Assembly (NCBI RefSeq): GCF_900107175.1
Contig: NZ_FNOZ01000006.1
Span: 1 to 64,000 of the forward strand
From: Modestobacter sp. DSM 44400
GTDB lineage: Bacteria; Actinomycetota; Actinomycetes; Mycobacteriales; Geodermatophilaceae
Direction of reading: 5' to 3'
DNA length: 64,000 nt
Positions 7,026-15,081 of this stretch are shown piece after piece. Under the pieces are notes generated by a model, which was not told where the DNA came from, made no database searches, and saw only the letters and a program-made list of their open reading frames with translations. The first letter of the stretch is position 1; each line of letters starts with the position of its first letter. A program made the translations under genes and the position numbers.

Positions 7026-8573
7026 TCAGCTGCCGGTGCGCAGCACCGCGTCGATGAGGTGCGGGCCGGGCTCGACCAGCGCCGCCGCGAACTGCTCGGC
7101 CAGCTCCTCCGCCGTCGTCGCCCGGGTGGCCGGCACGCCCAGCCCGGTGGCCAGCGCGACGAAGTCCAGGCCAGGGCTGCCCAGGTCCAGCAGCTGACCC
7201 GCGCGCTCGCCGCCGCTGCGCGCCCCGACGTTCTGCAGCTCCCCGGCGAGGATGGCGTAGGCGCCGTTGTCGCAGATGACGGTGGTGACGTCGAGCCGCT
7301 CGCGGGCCTGGGTCCACAACGCCTGGATCGTGTACATCGCGCTGCCGTCGGCCTGCAGGCTGACCACCGGCCGGTCCGGGCAGGCCACCGCGGCCCCGGT
7401 CGCCGCCGGAAGTCCCTGGCCGATCGCCCCGCCGGTCAGGGTGAGCCAGTCGTGCGGCGGCGCCCCGGCGGTGGCCGCGGACAGGTGTATCCCGGAGGTC
7501 AGCGCCTCGTCGACGACAATCGCCCGCTCGGGCAGCAGTGCCCCCACGACGTCGGCCATGGACGCCGGGGTCAGCGCACCGGTGGGCAGCTCGGGGCGGT
7601 GCGGCTCGCTCAACACGGGGGTGGCCTCGGGCGCGACCCGTTCGGCGAGCGCCCGCAGCGCCGCAACGCCGTCCTCGCCCGGCCGGGACAGCACGTGCAC
7701 CGCGCAGTCCTCCGGCGCCAGCCGGCCGGGCAGGTCCGGGTAGGCGAAGAACGCGACCGGCTCCTTGGCGCCGACCAGCACCAGGTGCTCGACCCCAGCC
7801 AGCTCCTTCATCGCCGCCTGCGGCGCGTAGGGCAGCTTGAGGACGTCGGGCACCCCGGCGCCGCGGGCCATCCGGGTCGGGAACGTGGTCGCGAGCAGCC
7901 GGGCACCGGTGCCGGCAGCCACCTGCGCCGCGGCCAGCAACCCCTCCTCGGTGACTGCCTCCCCGGCCAGGAACAGCACAGTCGAGCCGCCGAGGACGCC
8001 GGCCACCTCGTCGAGCACGGCCGGCGGCACGAGCGCGGCCGGACGGCGGCCCGGCACGGCGGCCACCTCCGCGCCCTCACTCCATGACACGTCGGCGGGC
8101 AGCACCAGCGTGGCCACCTGGCCGGGTGCTCCCGAGGCGGTTGCCACCGCCTCGGCGACGTCCTCCCCCACCGCCGAGGTGGCCAGCGAGCGCCGCACCC
8201 AGCCCGACACCGCGCCGGCGATCGCGTCGATGTCGGACTCCAGCGGCGCGTCGAGCCGCTTGTGCGCCAGGGCGTGGTCGCCGACGACGTTGACCAGCGG
8301 CACCGCCGCCCGGCGGGCGTTGTGCAGATTGGCCACGCCGTTGCCCAGGCCGGGCCCCAGGTGCAGCAGGGTTGCGGCCGGCCGGCCGGTCATCCGCGCG
8401 TAGCCGTCGGCCGCGCCGGTGGCCACGCCCTCGAACAGGGTGAGGACGGCGCGCATTTCCGGCACGTCGTCCAACGCGGCCACGAAATGCATCTCCGAGG
8501 TGCCGGGATTGGCGAAGCAGATGTCCACCCCGCCGCCGACCAGCGTGCGGATTACTGCCTGTGCGCCGTTCAC
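7026..8573 (-). CDS. Thiamine-diphosphate enzyme, acetolactate synthase large-subunit family
   Basis: A 515-residue TPP-dependent enzyme with the three-domain layout of acetolactate synthase and benzoylformate decarboxylase. The N-terminal pyrimidine-binding domain has the catalytic Glu48 (TLFEGVATGAADGYARM). The central domain is at about 190-320. The C-terminal pyrophosphate domain carries ADGSAMYT and CDNGAYAI at about 400-430, where G-D-G is replaced by A-D-G. Start is GTG 8573 with GGAGG 9 bp upstream; a longer frame is not supported. No small regulatory subunit or other ilv gene is adjacent, so a catabolic decarboxylase or lyase is as likely as branched-chain synthesis. Confidence 0.82.
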   Translation of the reverse strand: MNGAQAVIRTLVGGGVDICFANPGTSEMHFVAALDDVPEMRAVLTLFEGVATGAADGYARMTGRPAATLLHLGPGLGNGVANLHNARRAAVPLVNVVGDHALAHKRLDAPLESDIDAIAGAVSGWVRRSLATSAVGEDVAEAVATASGAPGQVATLVLPADVSWSEGAEVAAVPGRRPAALVPPAVLDEVAGVLGGSTVLFLAGEAVTEEGLLAAAQVAAGTGARLLATTFPTRMARGAGVPDVLKLPYAPQAAMKELAGVEHLVLVGAKEPVAFFAYPDLPGRLAPEDCAVHVLSRPGEDGVAALRALAERVAPEATPVLSEPHRPELPTGALTPASMADVVGALLPERAIVVDEALTSGIHLSAATAGAPPHDWLTLTGGAIGQGLPAATGAAVACPDRPVVSLQADGSAMYTIQALWTQARERLDVTTVICDNGAYAILAGELQNVGARSGGERAGQLLDLGSPGLDFVALATGLGVPATRATTAEELAEQFAAALVEPGPHLIDAVLRTGS

Positions 8574-8673
8574 GTGTCCTCCGCCTCCGGCCTCCCCGGC
8601 GAGGCCTCCTGCACCCTTGCACGGGCCGTCGGACGCGGCGAGACGCGCTGCCGGCGGCCGGACTCGGCCCATC

Positions 8674-8751
8674 CCCGACGATCATGGAGCTGGCGTGGGG
8701 ACACGCCGGTCGTTGCTGGCGTGTCGACACCGCAGCTCCATGATCGTCGGG
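8674..8751. repeat. Long palindromic intergenic repeat
   Basis: CCCGACGATCATGGAGCT (8674-8691) is exactly inverted at 8734-8751. Inside are a smaller hairpin (GGCGTG..CACGCC) and the palindrome GTGTCGACAC at 8721-8730. It lies past the 3' end of the oxidoreductase gene at 8774-9712 and may terminate its transcript. It has the look of a dispersed palindromic element. Confidence 0.8.
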
Positions 8752-8773
8752 CAGGGGGGGGCGGGGCAGCCGG

Positions 8774-9712
8774 TCAGAAGGTGAGCACCAGGCGGCCGCG
8801 CACGCCACCGGCCTCGAGCCGGCGGTGCGCCTCGGCCGCGTCGGCCGCCGGGAAGGTGGCCGCGACCCGCAGCGTGACCTCGCCCTTCTCCACCTGCTCC
8901 CGCAGCCGGTCGAGCGCCGCCTGCTCCTCGGCGTACCGGCGCACCCCCACCGGGGTCACCGTCAGGCCGCGCTGCCCGTCGCCCCGGTAGCGGCGGACCG
9001 TGGTCACCACACCGCCGTCCCGGACAGCGGGAAGCGTCGCGGCGTCCTGCACCGAGCCGTCGGCCAGCCCGTCGACGCCGTCGGGGAACTCCGCGCGGAT
9101 CCGGGCCGCGACGTCGTCCCCACGCCGGATGACCACGTCAGCGCCCAGCTCGCGCACCAGCTGCTCGTCTGCCTCCGCCGCATCGGCGACGACGGTCAAT
9201 CCGTCGCTTCTGGCCAGCTGGACGACGTACCCGCCGAACGCGCCCGCCGCGCCGGTCACCGCCAGCACCTGCCCCGGCCGCAGCGCCATGGTGTTCAGCG
9301 CCAGCCGGGCGGTGAGCCCGTTCATCGGCAGGGTCGCCGCGGCCTCGTCACTGGACCCGGCCGGCACCCGGGTCACCGAACCGGCCGGCAGCACGATGTC
9401 CTCCCGGTAGCCGCCGTGCGCCCCGGTGGGGACGACAATCCCCATCACGTGCTGGCCCACGGCGAGGTCGGTCTCCACCCCCGCACCGATCTCGGCCAGC
9501 ACCCCGGCGACGTCCATGCCGGGGACGTAGGGGAACTCCTTCACCGGGTCGCGGCCGGCGTAGGTGCCGTTGCGGGCGTAGGTGTCGGTCGGGTTCACCG
9601 CGGCCGCGGTCACCCGGACGCGCACCTGTCCGGCGCCCAAGGGCTCCGCCGGGACGTCGACCAGGTGCAGGGCACCGGGCCCACCGAACTCCGTGACTCC
9701 AGCAGCTCTCAT
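8774..9712 (-). CDS. NADP-dependent quinone oxidoreductase-like (MDR superfamily)
   Basis: This 312-residue zinc-free medium-chain dehydrogenase/reductase has an N-terminal GroES-like domain (VRVRVTAAAVNPTDTYARNG) and a Rossmann domain with the nucleotide-binding loop TGAAGAFGGYVVQLA at about 152-166. No catalytic-zinc Cys/His set is visible, which fits quinone or enone reductases. C-terminal EAHRRLEAGGVRGRLVL is the usual end of the family. ATG 9712 is used. It is monocistronic, followed by the long palindrome. Confidence 0.85.
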   Translation of the reverse strand: MRAAGVTEFGGPGALHLVDVPAEPLGAGQVRVRVTAAAVNPTDTYARNGTYAGRDPVKEFPYVPGMDVAGVLAEIGAGVETDLAVGQHVMGIVVPTGAHGGYREDIVLPAGSVTRVPAGSSDEAAATLPMNGLTARLALNTMALRPGQVLAVTGAAGAFGGYVVQLARSDGLTVVADAAEADEQLVRELGADVVIRRGDDVAARIRAEFPDGVDGLADGSVQDAATLPAVRDGGVVTTVRRYRGDGQRGLTVTPVGVRRYAEEQAALDRLREQVEKGEVTLRVAATFPAADAAEAHRRLEAGGVRGRLVLTF

Positions 9713-9745
9713 GGCACCTGCCTACCCCCGGTCGGTCGGCGGCCA

Positions 9746-9868
9746 CACGAGGGCAGCGACGGCGGCAGCAGCGCGCCTGCGGAGATCGCCGCCTGGGTGT
9801 CGGACACCTTCGCCGCCCAGACGGTGGACGGGGTCACGCTGTACGACCTCACCCAGCCGGCCGGCTGA
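9746..9868 (+). pseudogene. C-terminal remnant of an ArnT/PMT-type glycosyltransferase
   Basis: About 40 codons, ending at TGA 9866-9868, read GSDGGSSAPAEIAAWVSDTF then TVDGVTLYDLT. From memory, this Gly/Ser linker plus EI..WV...(Y/F) T....Y/VYDLT ending is the extreme C-terminus of actinobacterial membrane mannosyl/aminoarabinosyl-type transferases. The rest of the roughly 700-residue protein is absent, so this is a deletion scar. Alternatively it is a chance frame, but the match to that tail is specific. Confidence 0.5.
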
Positions 9869-9882
9869 GTCATCCCAGCGCA

Positions 9883-9919
9883 GTTGTGCTCTGAGTCGCC
9901 CGGCGACTCAGAGCACAAC
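9883..9919. terminator. Near-perfect 37-bp palindrome
   Basis: GTTGTGCTCTGAGTCGCC (9883-9900) and GGCGACTCAGAGCACAAC (9902-9919) are exact inverted copies around one base. It lies between the remnant at 9746-9868 and the 3' end of the minus-strand gene at 9930, a position suited to a bidirectional terminator. It may belong to a dispersed repeat family. Confidence 0.75.
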
Positions 9920-9929
9920 GTCGTCGGGG

Positions 9930-10442
9930 TCACCCGGCCGTCGGCGCCCAGGCGGAGAGCAACCGGCCCAGCGTGCGGTCCGGCGAGCGGTAGACCAGCG
10001 GCGCGCCGCGGCGCACGGTCACCGTGACCACGTCCTCGTGCCCCTCCCGGTGCAGGGCGACCCTGCGCACCTGGTCACGCGCCGTCCGCCGGGCACCGTC
10101 GACCGCGGCGGCCTGCTCGCCCGAGGTGGCGAACACCGGCGGTCGGTCCCGGACCCGGCGGCGGGCTGCCCGGACGCCGAGCAGGACCAGCACACCCAGG
10201 CTCGCGGCCAGCAGCAGGTAGGACAGCCAGGGCGCGGAGGGCACCAGCGCGGCGGTGGCGGCCGCCGCGGCGAACAGCCCGACCACCGTGACCAGGGTGG
10301 CGATCAGCTGCCGGACCCGCCGGCGGGTGTCCTCCGCCGTCCGGACCGGTGCGGGCACCGCGCACCAGCCGTCGTCGTAGACCGACAGCACCCACCAGTC
10401 GCCCGCGGCATCGCGGGCCGAGACCCATCCCCGACGGCTCAC
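9930..10442 (-). CDS. Hypothetical membrane protein
   Basis: A 170-residue product with two membrane segments at about 47-67 and 71-92 (LIATLVTVVGLFAAAAATAA and WLSYLLLAASLGVLVLLGV). They are flanked by a small N-terminal cytosolic part containing the Trp-rich WWVLSVYDDGWCAVP and a basic C-terminal domain (HREGHEDVVTVTVRRG). It starts with GTG overlapping the TGA of the acyl-CoA dehydrogenase gene (GTGA), so the two are translationally coupled. No family is recognised. Confidence 0.75.
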   Translation of the reverse strand: MSRRGWVSARDAAGDWWVLSVYDDGWCAVPAPVRTAEDTRRRVRQLIATLVTVVGLFAAAAATAALVPSAPWLSYLLLAASLGVLVLLGVRAARRRVRDRPPVFATSGEQAAAVDGARRTARDQVRRVALHREGHEDVVTVTVRRGAPLVYRSPDRTLGRLLSAWAPTAG

Positions 10443-11635
10443 CGCTTGAGCGCGTACTCCTTGAGCAGGCCCCGGCTGATGATCGTCTTCTGGATCTCGC
10501 TGGTGCCCTCACCGATGAGTAGGAACGGCGCCTCGCGCATGAGCCGCTCGATCTCGTACTCCTGGGAGTAGCCGTAGCCGCCGTGGATCCGGAAGGAGTC
10601 CTGGGTGACCTCGCTGGCGAACTCGCTGGCGATCAGCTTGGCCATGCCGGCTTCGACGTCGTTGCGGGCGCCGGAGTCCTTCAGCCGTGCCGCCCGCACC
10701 ATCATCGTGTGGGCGGCCTCGACCTTGGTGCCCATTTCGGCCAGCTTGAACGCGATCGCCTGGTGCTCGGCGATCGGCTTGCCAAAGGTCTCCCGCTGCT
10801 GGGCGTAGGCCACGGCGAGCTCGAAGGCCCGAACCGCCACCCCGCAGCCGCGGGCGGCGACGTTGACGCGGCCGACCTCGACGCCGTCCATCATCTGGTA
10901 GAAGCCCTTGCCCGGAGCTCCACCGAGGATCTTGTCCGCGCCGATCCGGAAGCCGTCGAAGCTGGCGTCGGTGGTGTCGATCCCCTTGTAGCCCATCTTG
11001 TCGATGCGCCCGGGGATGGAGAAGCCGGGCAGCCGCTCGCCCAGGCCCGGGGTCTTCTCGACGAGGAACGTGGTCATGTTCTTGTAAGGCGAGTCGCTGC
11101 CCTCGTCGGTCTTGACCAGGAAGGCGACCAGCGTGGAGTTCTCGCCGTTGGTCAGCCACATCTTCGACCCGTTGATGACGTACTCGTCGCCGTCCCGGGT
11201 GGCCCTGGTGCGGATCGCCGCCACGTCGGACCCCAACCCGGGCTCGGACATGGAGAAAGCACCGCGCAGGTCGCCGGCGGCCATCCGCGGCAGGTACTCC
11301 TGCTTCTGCTCCGGCGTGCCGTGCTGGGTGATCAGGTGCGCGACGATGAAATGGGTGTTGATGACCCCGGAGACGCTCATCCAGCCGCGGGCGATCTCCT
11401 CGGCGACCAGCGCGTAGGTCAGCAGCGACTCGCCCAGCCCGCCGAACTCCTCGGGGATGGTGAGCCCGAATATCCCCATCTCCTTGAGCGCGTCGACGAT
11501 CTCCGTGGGGTAGATGTCGCCGTGCTCGAGCTCCTGGGCCTTGGGGATGATCTCCTTGTCCACGAAGCTGCGGACGGTGAGGAGGATCTCCTGCTGGACG
11601 TCGGTCAGGTCCGCGGTCTGGGCCAGGCGGGTCAT
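10439..11635 (-). CDS. Acyl-CoA dehydrogenase
   Basis: A 398-residue FAD-dependent acyl-CoA dehydrogenase. It has the N-terminal helical domain, the FAD/substrate beta domain (FSMSEPGLGSDVAAIRTRA, then INGSKMWLTNG), and the C-terminal helical domain with RETFGKPIAEHQAIAFKLAEM and IHGGYGYS. The catalytic base is probably Glu376 in GEGTSEIQ. The length is standard. The downstream overlapping gene encodes a membrane protein. A malyl-CoA-lyase-like gene lies 1.4 kb away, so the substrate may be a short branched or dicarboxylic acyl-CoA, but this is inference. Confidence 0.92.
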   Translation of the reverse strand: MTRLAQTADLTDVQQEILLTVRSFVDKEIIPKAQELEHGDIYPTEIVDALKEMGIFGLTIPEEFGGLGESLLTYALVAEEIARGWMSVSGVINTHFIVAHLITQHGTPEQKQEYLPRMAAGDLRGAFSMSEPGLGSDVAAIRTRATRDGDEYVINGSKMWLTNGENSTLVAFLVKTDEGSDSPYKNMTTFLVEKTPGLGERLPGFSIPGRIDKMGYKGIDTTDASFDGFRIGADKILGGAPGKGFYQMMDGVEVGRVNVAARGCGVAVRAFELAVAYAQQRETFGKPIAEHQAIAFKLAEMGTKVEAAHTMMVRAARLKDSGARNDVEAGMAKLIASEFASEVTQDSFRIHGGYGYSQEYEIERLMREAPFLLIGEGTSEIQKTIISRGLLKEYALKR

Positions 11636-11757
11636 CGCTTCCTCCTCGGGACGGCGGTGTCTCGGTTACCCGCGAGTATGGCGGACGCCGGCCGCCGCCT
11701 CGCCGTGTCCCTCGTCACCGCCGGTCCGGTCCTGGTCCGGCGGTTACCGTCGGGCGG

Positions 11758-12465
11758 ATGAGCAGCTGCCGGGTCCGCGTGCTGCTGGTGGCGCTGGTGG
11801 CCGGGGTGGGGCTGACCGGCTGCGGTGCCGACAGCGGTGACCCGGCGGCGGCGTCATCCACGAGCAGTGTCACCGCCTCGCTGGAACCGTCGGCGGCGGT
11901 GGCCGCGGCCTCCGCCGAGGCGGCCGCCGACCCCGCTGCGGTCACCACGACCGCGCAGGCGGCGATGGCCACCGCGCTGCGCGCCGCAGACCTCCCGGCC
12001 GGCTGGTCGGTGCAGGCCAACCCGGTGCCCGACGGCGACCTGTCCGACGACCCGAGCCTGGCCGGGATCTGTGGCGGGGCGGCCACCGCGGAGGCGCACC
12101 GGACGGCGAAGTACCCCGTCGTCGGCGTGGACCCCACCGGCGCACCGGCGATCAGCAGCGAGGCGATCGCCTACGACACCGCCGCGGACGCCGCCCTCGC
12201 GCTGCGCGAGCTGGGCGCCGCCTTCGCCGGCTGCCCGCCGGAGGACTACACGTTCCTGCCCTCTCCAGCGGCTTCCGGGCTCACCGCCGACACGTTGGTG
12301 CTGCGGTACCGGCTGGCCGGCGGCGTGACGCAGGTGGTCGTCACGCAGGTGCGCGGCGCGGTTCTGTCGATCTTGATCGGCGAGGACCCGGACGCCACTC
12401 TGACCGCGGCGCAGCGCATCGCCGGCCGGCTCCGCCAGCTGCCGGCCTCGGTCATCGGCGCCTGA
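11758..12465 (+). CDS. Secreted lipoprotein, unknown function
   Basis: A 235-residue product with a lipoprotein signal: VRVLLVALVAGVGLTGC, lipobox LTGC with Cys22. After an Ala/Ser-rich linker (about 25-70), a globular part carries ADLPAGWSVQANPVPDG, CGGAA, FAGCPPEDYTF and a C-terminal beta/alpha pattern. From memory, the layout resembles actinobacterial lipoproteins of sensor or substrate-binding type with two disulfide-capable Cys residues. It is 27 bp upstream of the DUF4190 gene, probably co-transcribed. Confidence 0.85.
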   Translation: MSSCRVRVLLVALVAGVGLTGCGADSGDPAAASSTSSVTASLEPSAAVAAASAEAAADPAAVTTTAQAAMATALRAADLPAGWSVQANPVPDGDLSDDPSLAGICGGAATAEAHRTAKYPVVGVDPTGAPAISSEAIAYDTAADAALALRELGAAFAGCPPEDYTFLPSPAASGLTADTLVLRYRLAGGVTQVVVTQVRGAVLSILIGEDPDATLTAAQRIAGRLRQLPASVIGA

Positions 12466-12492
12466 GCCGGCGACCATCCCGAGGAGGACGAC

Positions 12493-12948
12493 GTGACCCA
12501 GCCCGACGAAGGCACCTACCGGGGTGACCCGCCCCCGAATGACGCCGGCCCCATGGCCGCGCCCGGCTACGGCCCCCCACCCGGCTACGGCCCCCCACCC
12601 GGCTACGGCCCCCCACCCGGCTACGGCCCCCCACCCGGCTACGGCCCGCCGCCCGGTTGGGGCAGCGCACCGGGCTACGGCCCGCCCGGCTGGGCGCCCG
12701 CCGGCTACCGCCCACCGACCAACACCCTGGCGATCGTGGCCCTGGCACTGTGCTTCGCGTTCGCACCGGCCGGGCTGGTCACCGGGCTGATCGCCCGGCG
12801 ACAAATCTCCCGGACCGGGGAGGCCGGCGACGGGCTGGCCGTGGCCGCGATCATCATCGGCGGCATCGCGACCACCCTGTTCGCCCTCGGGCTGGTCATC
12901 TGGCTGGTGGCGGTCGCCTCGATCACCAGCGGCTCGTTCGGGCCCTGA
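12493..12948 (+). CDS. DUF4190 proline-rich membrane protein
   Basis: The gene encodes 151 residues from GTG 12493, with GAGGAGG a few bases upstream. The N-terminal third is low complexity, with five near-identical GYGPPP units (DNA period 18 bp, about 12564-12655). Two membrane segments follow at about 75-97 and 112-140 with the DUF4190 pattern (ALALCFAFAPAGLVTGLIAR, GDGLAVAAIIIGG). Such proteins sit in the actinobacterial membrane; their role is unknown. The 18-bp repeats may vary in number between strains. Confidence 0.85.
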   Translation: MTQPDEGTYRGDPPPNDAGPMAAPGYGPPPGYGPPPGYGPPPGYGPPPGYGPPPGWGSAPGYGPPGWAPAGYRPPTNTLAIVALALCFAFAPAGLVTGLIARRQISRTGEAGDGLAVAAIIIGGIATTLFALGLVIWLVAVASITSGSFGP

Positions 12949-12995
12949 CGGCGGGTTGGGACCGGTGGCGCGCGCCACCGGTCTCAGCCCAGAGC

Positions 12996-13949
12996 TCAGC
13001 CCTCCGGCGGGGTGAACGAAGAGGTGCGCTGCATCGCGGCGGCGCGGCCCTTGCCGGCGATCACGAGCGCCATCTTGCGGCTCGCCTCGTCGATCATCTC
13101 GTCACCGAGCATCGCCGAGCCCTTCTTGCCACCGGCCTCCGACGTCGCCCAGTCGTAGGCGTCGAGGATGAGTTCGGCGTGGTCGTAGTCCTCCTGGGAA
13201 GGCGCGTAGATCTCGTTGGCCGCGTCGATCTGCCCCGGGTGCAGCACCCACTTGCCGTCGAAGCCCAGCATCGCCGAGCGCCTGGCGACCTCCTCGAAGG
13301 CCGGCACGTCGCGCACCTGCAGGAAGGGGCCGTCGATGGCCTGCACACCGCGGGCGCGGGCGGCCATCAGGATCTGCATGAGGATGTAGTGGAACGGGTC
13401 GCCGGGGTAGTCCGGGTGCAGGGCGCCGACCACCAGCGACTTCATGTTGATGCTGGCCATGAAGTCGGCGGGCCCGTAGATGATCGTCTCGATCCGCGGG
13501 CTGGCGAAGGCGATCTGGTTGACGTTGATCAGCCCCTGCGCCGTCTCGATCTGCGCCTCGATGCCGATCCGGCCGACCTCCAGGCCGTTGGCTTTCTCCA
13601 GCTGGGTGAGCAGCATGTCCAGCGCCTGGACCTGACCGGCGTCGGCCACCTTCGGCAGCATGATGGCGTCGAGCTCCGCGCCGGCGCCGCCGACGACCTC
13701 GATCACGTCGGTGTAGGTCCACTGCGTCGTCCAGTCGTTGACCCGGACGGTGCGGATCTTGTCGCCCCAGCCGCCCTCGTTCAGCGCCGCGACGATGTTC
13801 TTGCGGGCGCCGGGCTTGGCCAGCGGCGCGCAGGAGTCCTCCAGGTCGAGGAACACCTGGTCGGCGGGGAGGCCCTTGGCCTTCTCCAGGAACCGGGGGT
13901 TGCTGCCCGGGACGGCGAGGTTGGAACGACGGGATCGGAGCTCGGCCAC
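12996..13949 (-). CDS. HpcH/HpaI aldolase family, malyl-CoA / beta-methylmalyl-CoA lyase-like
   Basis: A 317-residue Mg-dependent CitE-like TIM barrel that cleaves or forms hydroxyacyl-CoA (malyl-CoA to acetyl-CoA plus glyoxylate in characterised members). Visible signatures are DQVFLDLEDSCAP (metal/substrate Asp-Glu), KIRTVRVND (Arg for CoA carboxylate), IEAQIETAQG (metal Glu), and GFDGKWVLHPGQI at the C-terminal lid. ATG 13949 is preceded by a purine-rich stretch (AGAAAGCGGAGGC). Together with the acyl-CoA dehydrogenase nearby it may serve acetyl- or propionyl-CoA assimilation, but no ethylmalonyl-CoA mutase or crotonyl-CoA carboxylase is present here. Confidence 0.87.
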   Translation of the reverse strand: MAELRSRRSNLAVPGSNPRFLEKAKGLPADQVFLDLEDSCAPLAKPGARKNIVAALNEGGWGDKIRTVRVNDWTTQWTYTDVIEVVGGAGAELDAIMLPKVADAGQVQALDMLLTQLEKANGLEVGRIGIEAQIETAQGLINVNQIAFASPRIETIIYGPADFMASINMKSLVVGALHPDYPGDPFHYILMQILMAARARGVQAIDGPFLQVRDVPAFEEVARRSAMLGFDGKWVLHPGQIDAANEIYAPSQEDYDHAELILDAYDWATSEAGGKKGSAMLGDEMIDEASRKMALVIAGKGRAAAMQRTSSFTPPEG

Positions 13950-14018
13950 GGTGCCTCCGCTTTCTCGAGTCGGGTCACCGGAGAGTAGCGACGCCCTCCC
14001 CGCGCCGTCGCACCGCGG

Positions 14019-14077
14019 TGATCATCGGCAAATGACTGCCTCCGTCGGCGCGTCGCACAGCCACCCGCCGATGATCA
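14019..14077. repeat. Inverted repeat TGATCATCGGC ... GCCGATGATCA
   Basis: Exact 11-bp arms at 14019-14029 and 14067-14077 lie 37 bp apart in the gap between two minus-strand genes. They sit past the 3' end of neither on the plus strand, but just beyond the stop of the DMT transporter's upstream neighbour region. It looks like another dispersed palindrome, similar in kind to that at 8674. Confidence 0.65.
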
Positions 14078-14100
14078 ACAGCAGCGAGGGGCTCCGGAGG

Positions 14101-15081
14101 TCAGGTCACCGGCTCGGTCACCGTCGGCGAACTGCTCGCGCGGATCACCAAAGCCACCCCGATGACGACGGCCACCATCCCCGGTACCGCCAGCAGCGGC
14201 GGCACCTGGTCCAGCAGCACCAGCGCAACCAGCAGGGCGCCGGGGACCTCCAGCAGCACCGCCAGGCCCACCACGGTGGGGCCGACGGAGGACAGCACCA
14301 GGTTGAGCAGCGTGTGGCCGAGCAGCTGCGCGCAGAAGGTGATCGCCGCGATGAGCCACCAGTCGCGCGCGCTGAACCCGGCCAGCGGGACGCCGGCCAC
14401 CAACGCGGCCAGGGCCAGCGCGACCGCGCAGACCGAGTAGCAAACGACCGCGTACGCCGAAGTGCTCAGCCGTTCCCGGGCGCGGGCGCCGGCGAGCATG
14501 TAGCCGCCCGCGCAGATCGCGCCCAGCAGGGCCAGGCCGTCACCGGCGAGCGCCTCCCACGACACCGCGACGTCGACCCCGGCGATCAGCGCCGCCCCGA
14601 GCACGGCCAACGCCAACCCCCACCAGACCGGGGCCGGTAGGCGCACTCCGGAGAGGCGGGCGGCCAGCGCCGTCCAGATGGGCGTGGTCGTGACCAGGGC
14701 GGTGGAGGCGGCGACCGTCGTCATCGACAGGCTGGGCAGCCAGGCGGCGAAGTGCGCGGCGAGGAAGAGCCCCGCGACCAGCGAGCTGGCCAGTTGTCGC
14801 GGCCTCAGGCCGGTCAGCGTCGCTCGCTCGCGCAGCAGCAGTACCGGGAGCAGCAGGACCGCGCCGGCCGCGTTGCGCCAGAAGGCGATCGCCAGGATCG
14901 ACGCCGCGACCAGCGTGGTGAGGGGACCTGAGAAGGACACCCCCAGGACGGCGACCGACATCAGCAGGGCATCACGCCCGCCGGGCCGGCTGACCGCCCA
15001 CGCCGGTGGGGCCGTACGGCCCTGCTGCAGGGGCCCGCCGCGAGCCTGCGAGTGATGGGGGGCAGCAGGGTCCTTCAGCAT
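14101..15081 (-). CDS. EamA/DMT family transporter
   Basis: The predicted integral membrane protein has ten hydrophobic segments arranged as two EamA repeats; the family exports metabolites or drugs by an unknown cation or substrate gradient. It is 326 residues from ATG 15081, which overlaps the stop of the PhzF gene. The first 20 residues are encoded by a hairpin repeat (15020-15075). Translation may therefore begin later, at the ATG for MSVAVLGVSF about 40 codons downstream, with the repeat acting as spacer. The second EamA repeat (VLGAALIAGVD...; VGPTVVGLAVLLEVPGALL) is complete. Confidence 0.82.
   Translation of the reverse strand: MLKDPAAPHHSQARGGPLQQGRTAPPAWAVSRPGGRDALLMSVAVLGVSFSGPLTTLVAASILAIAFWRNAAGAVLLLPVLLLRERATLTGLRPRQLASSLVAGLFLAAHFAAWLPSLSMTTVAASTALVTTTPIWTALAARLSGVRLPAPVWWGLALAVLGAALIAGVDVAVSWEALAGDGLALLGAICAGGYMLAGARARERLSTSAYAVVCYSVCAVALALAALVAGVPLAGFSARDWWLIAAITFCAQLLGHTLLNLVLSSVGPTVVGLAVLLEVPGALLVALVLLDQVPPLLAVPGMVAVVIGVALVIRASSSPTVTEPVT
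15020..15075. repeat. Covarying hairpin repeat, copy A
   Basis: CCCTGCTGC (15020-15028) pairs with GCAGCAGGG (15062-15070), continuing inward through CCCGCCGC/GTGATGGG to the loop GAGCCTGCGA. A TCCTTC tail follows. It is one of five copies with different arm sequences but preserved pairing (others at 21805, 26105, 54073 and 56962). Confidence 0.8.

Noticed and set aside
12564-12655. A CRISPR-like array
   Set aside because: The 18-bp repeats are contiguous, in frame, and encode GYGPPP; there are no spacers.
11854-12978. A 374-codon minus-strand frame opposite the lipoprotein and DUF4190 genes
   Set aside because: It is Gly/Arg-rich, follows the third-position GC of the genes on the other strand, and includes the antisense of the GYGPPP repeats.
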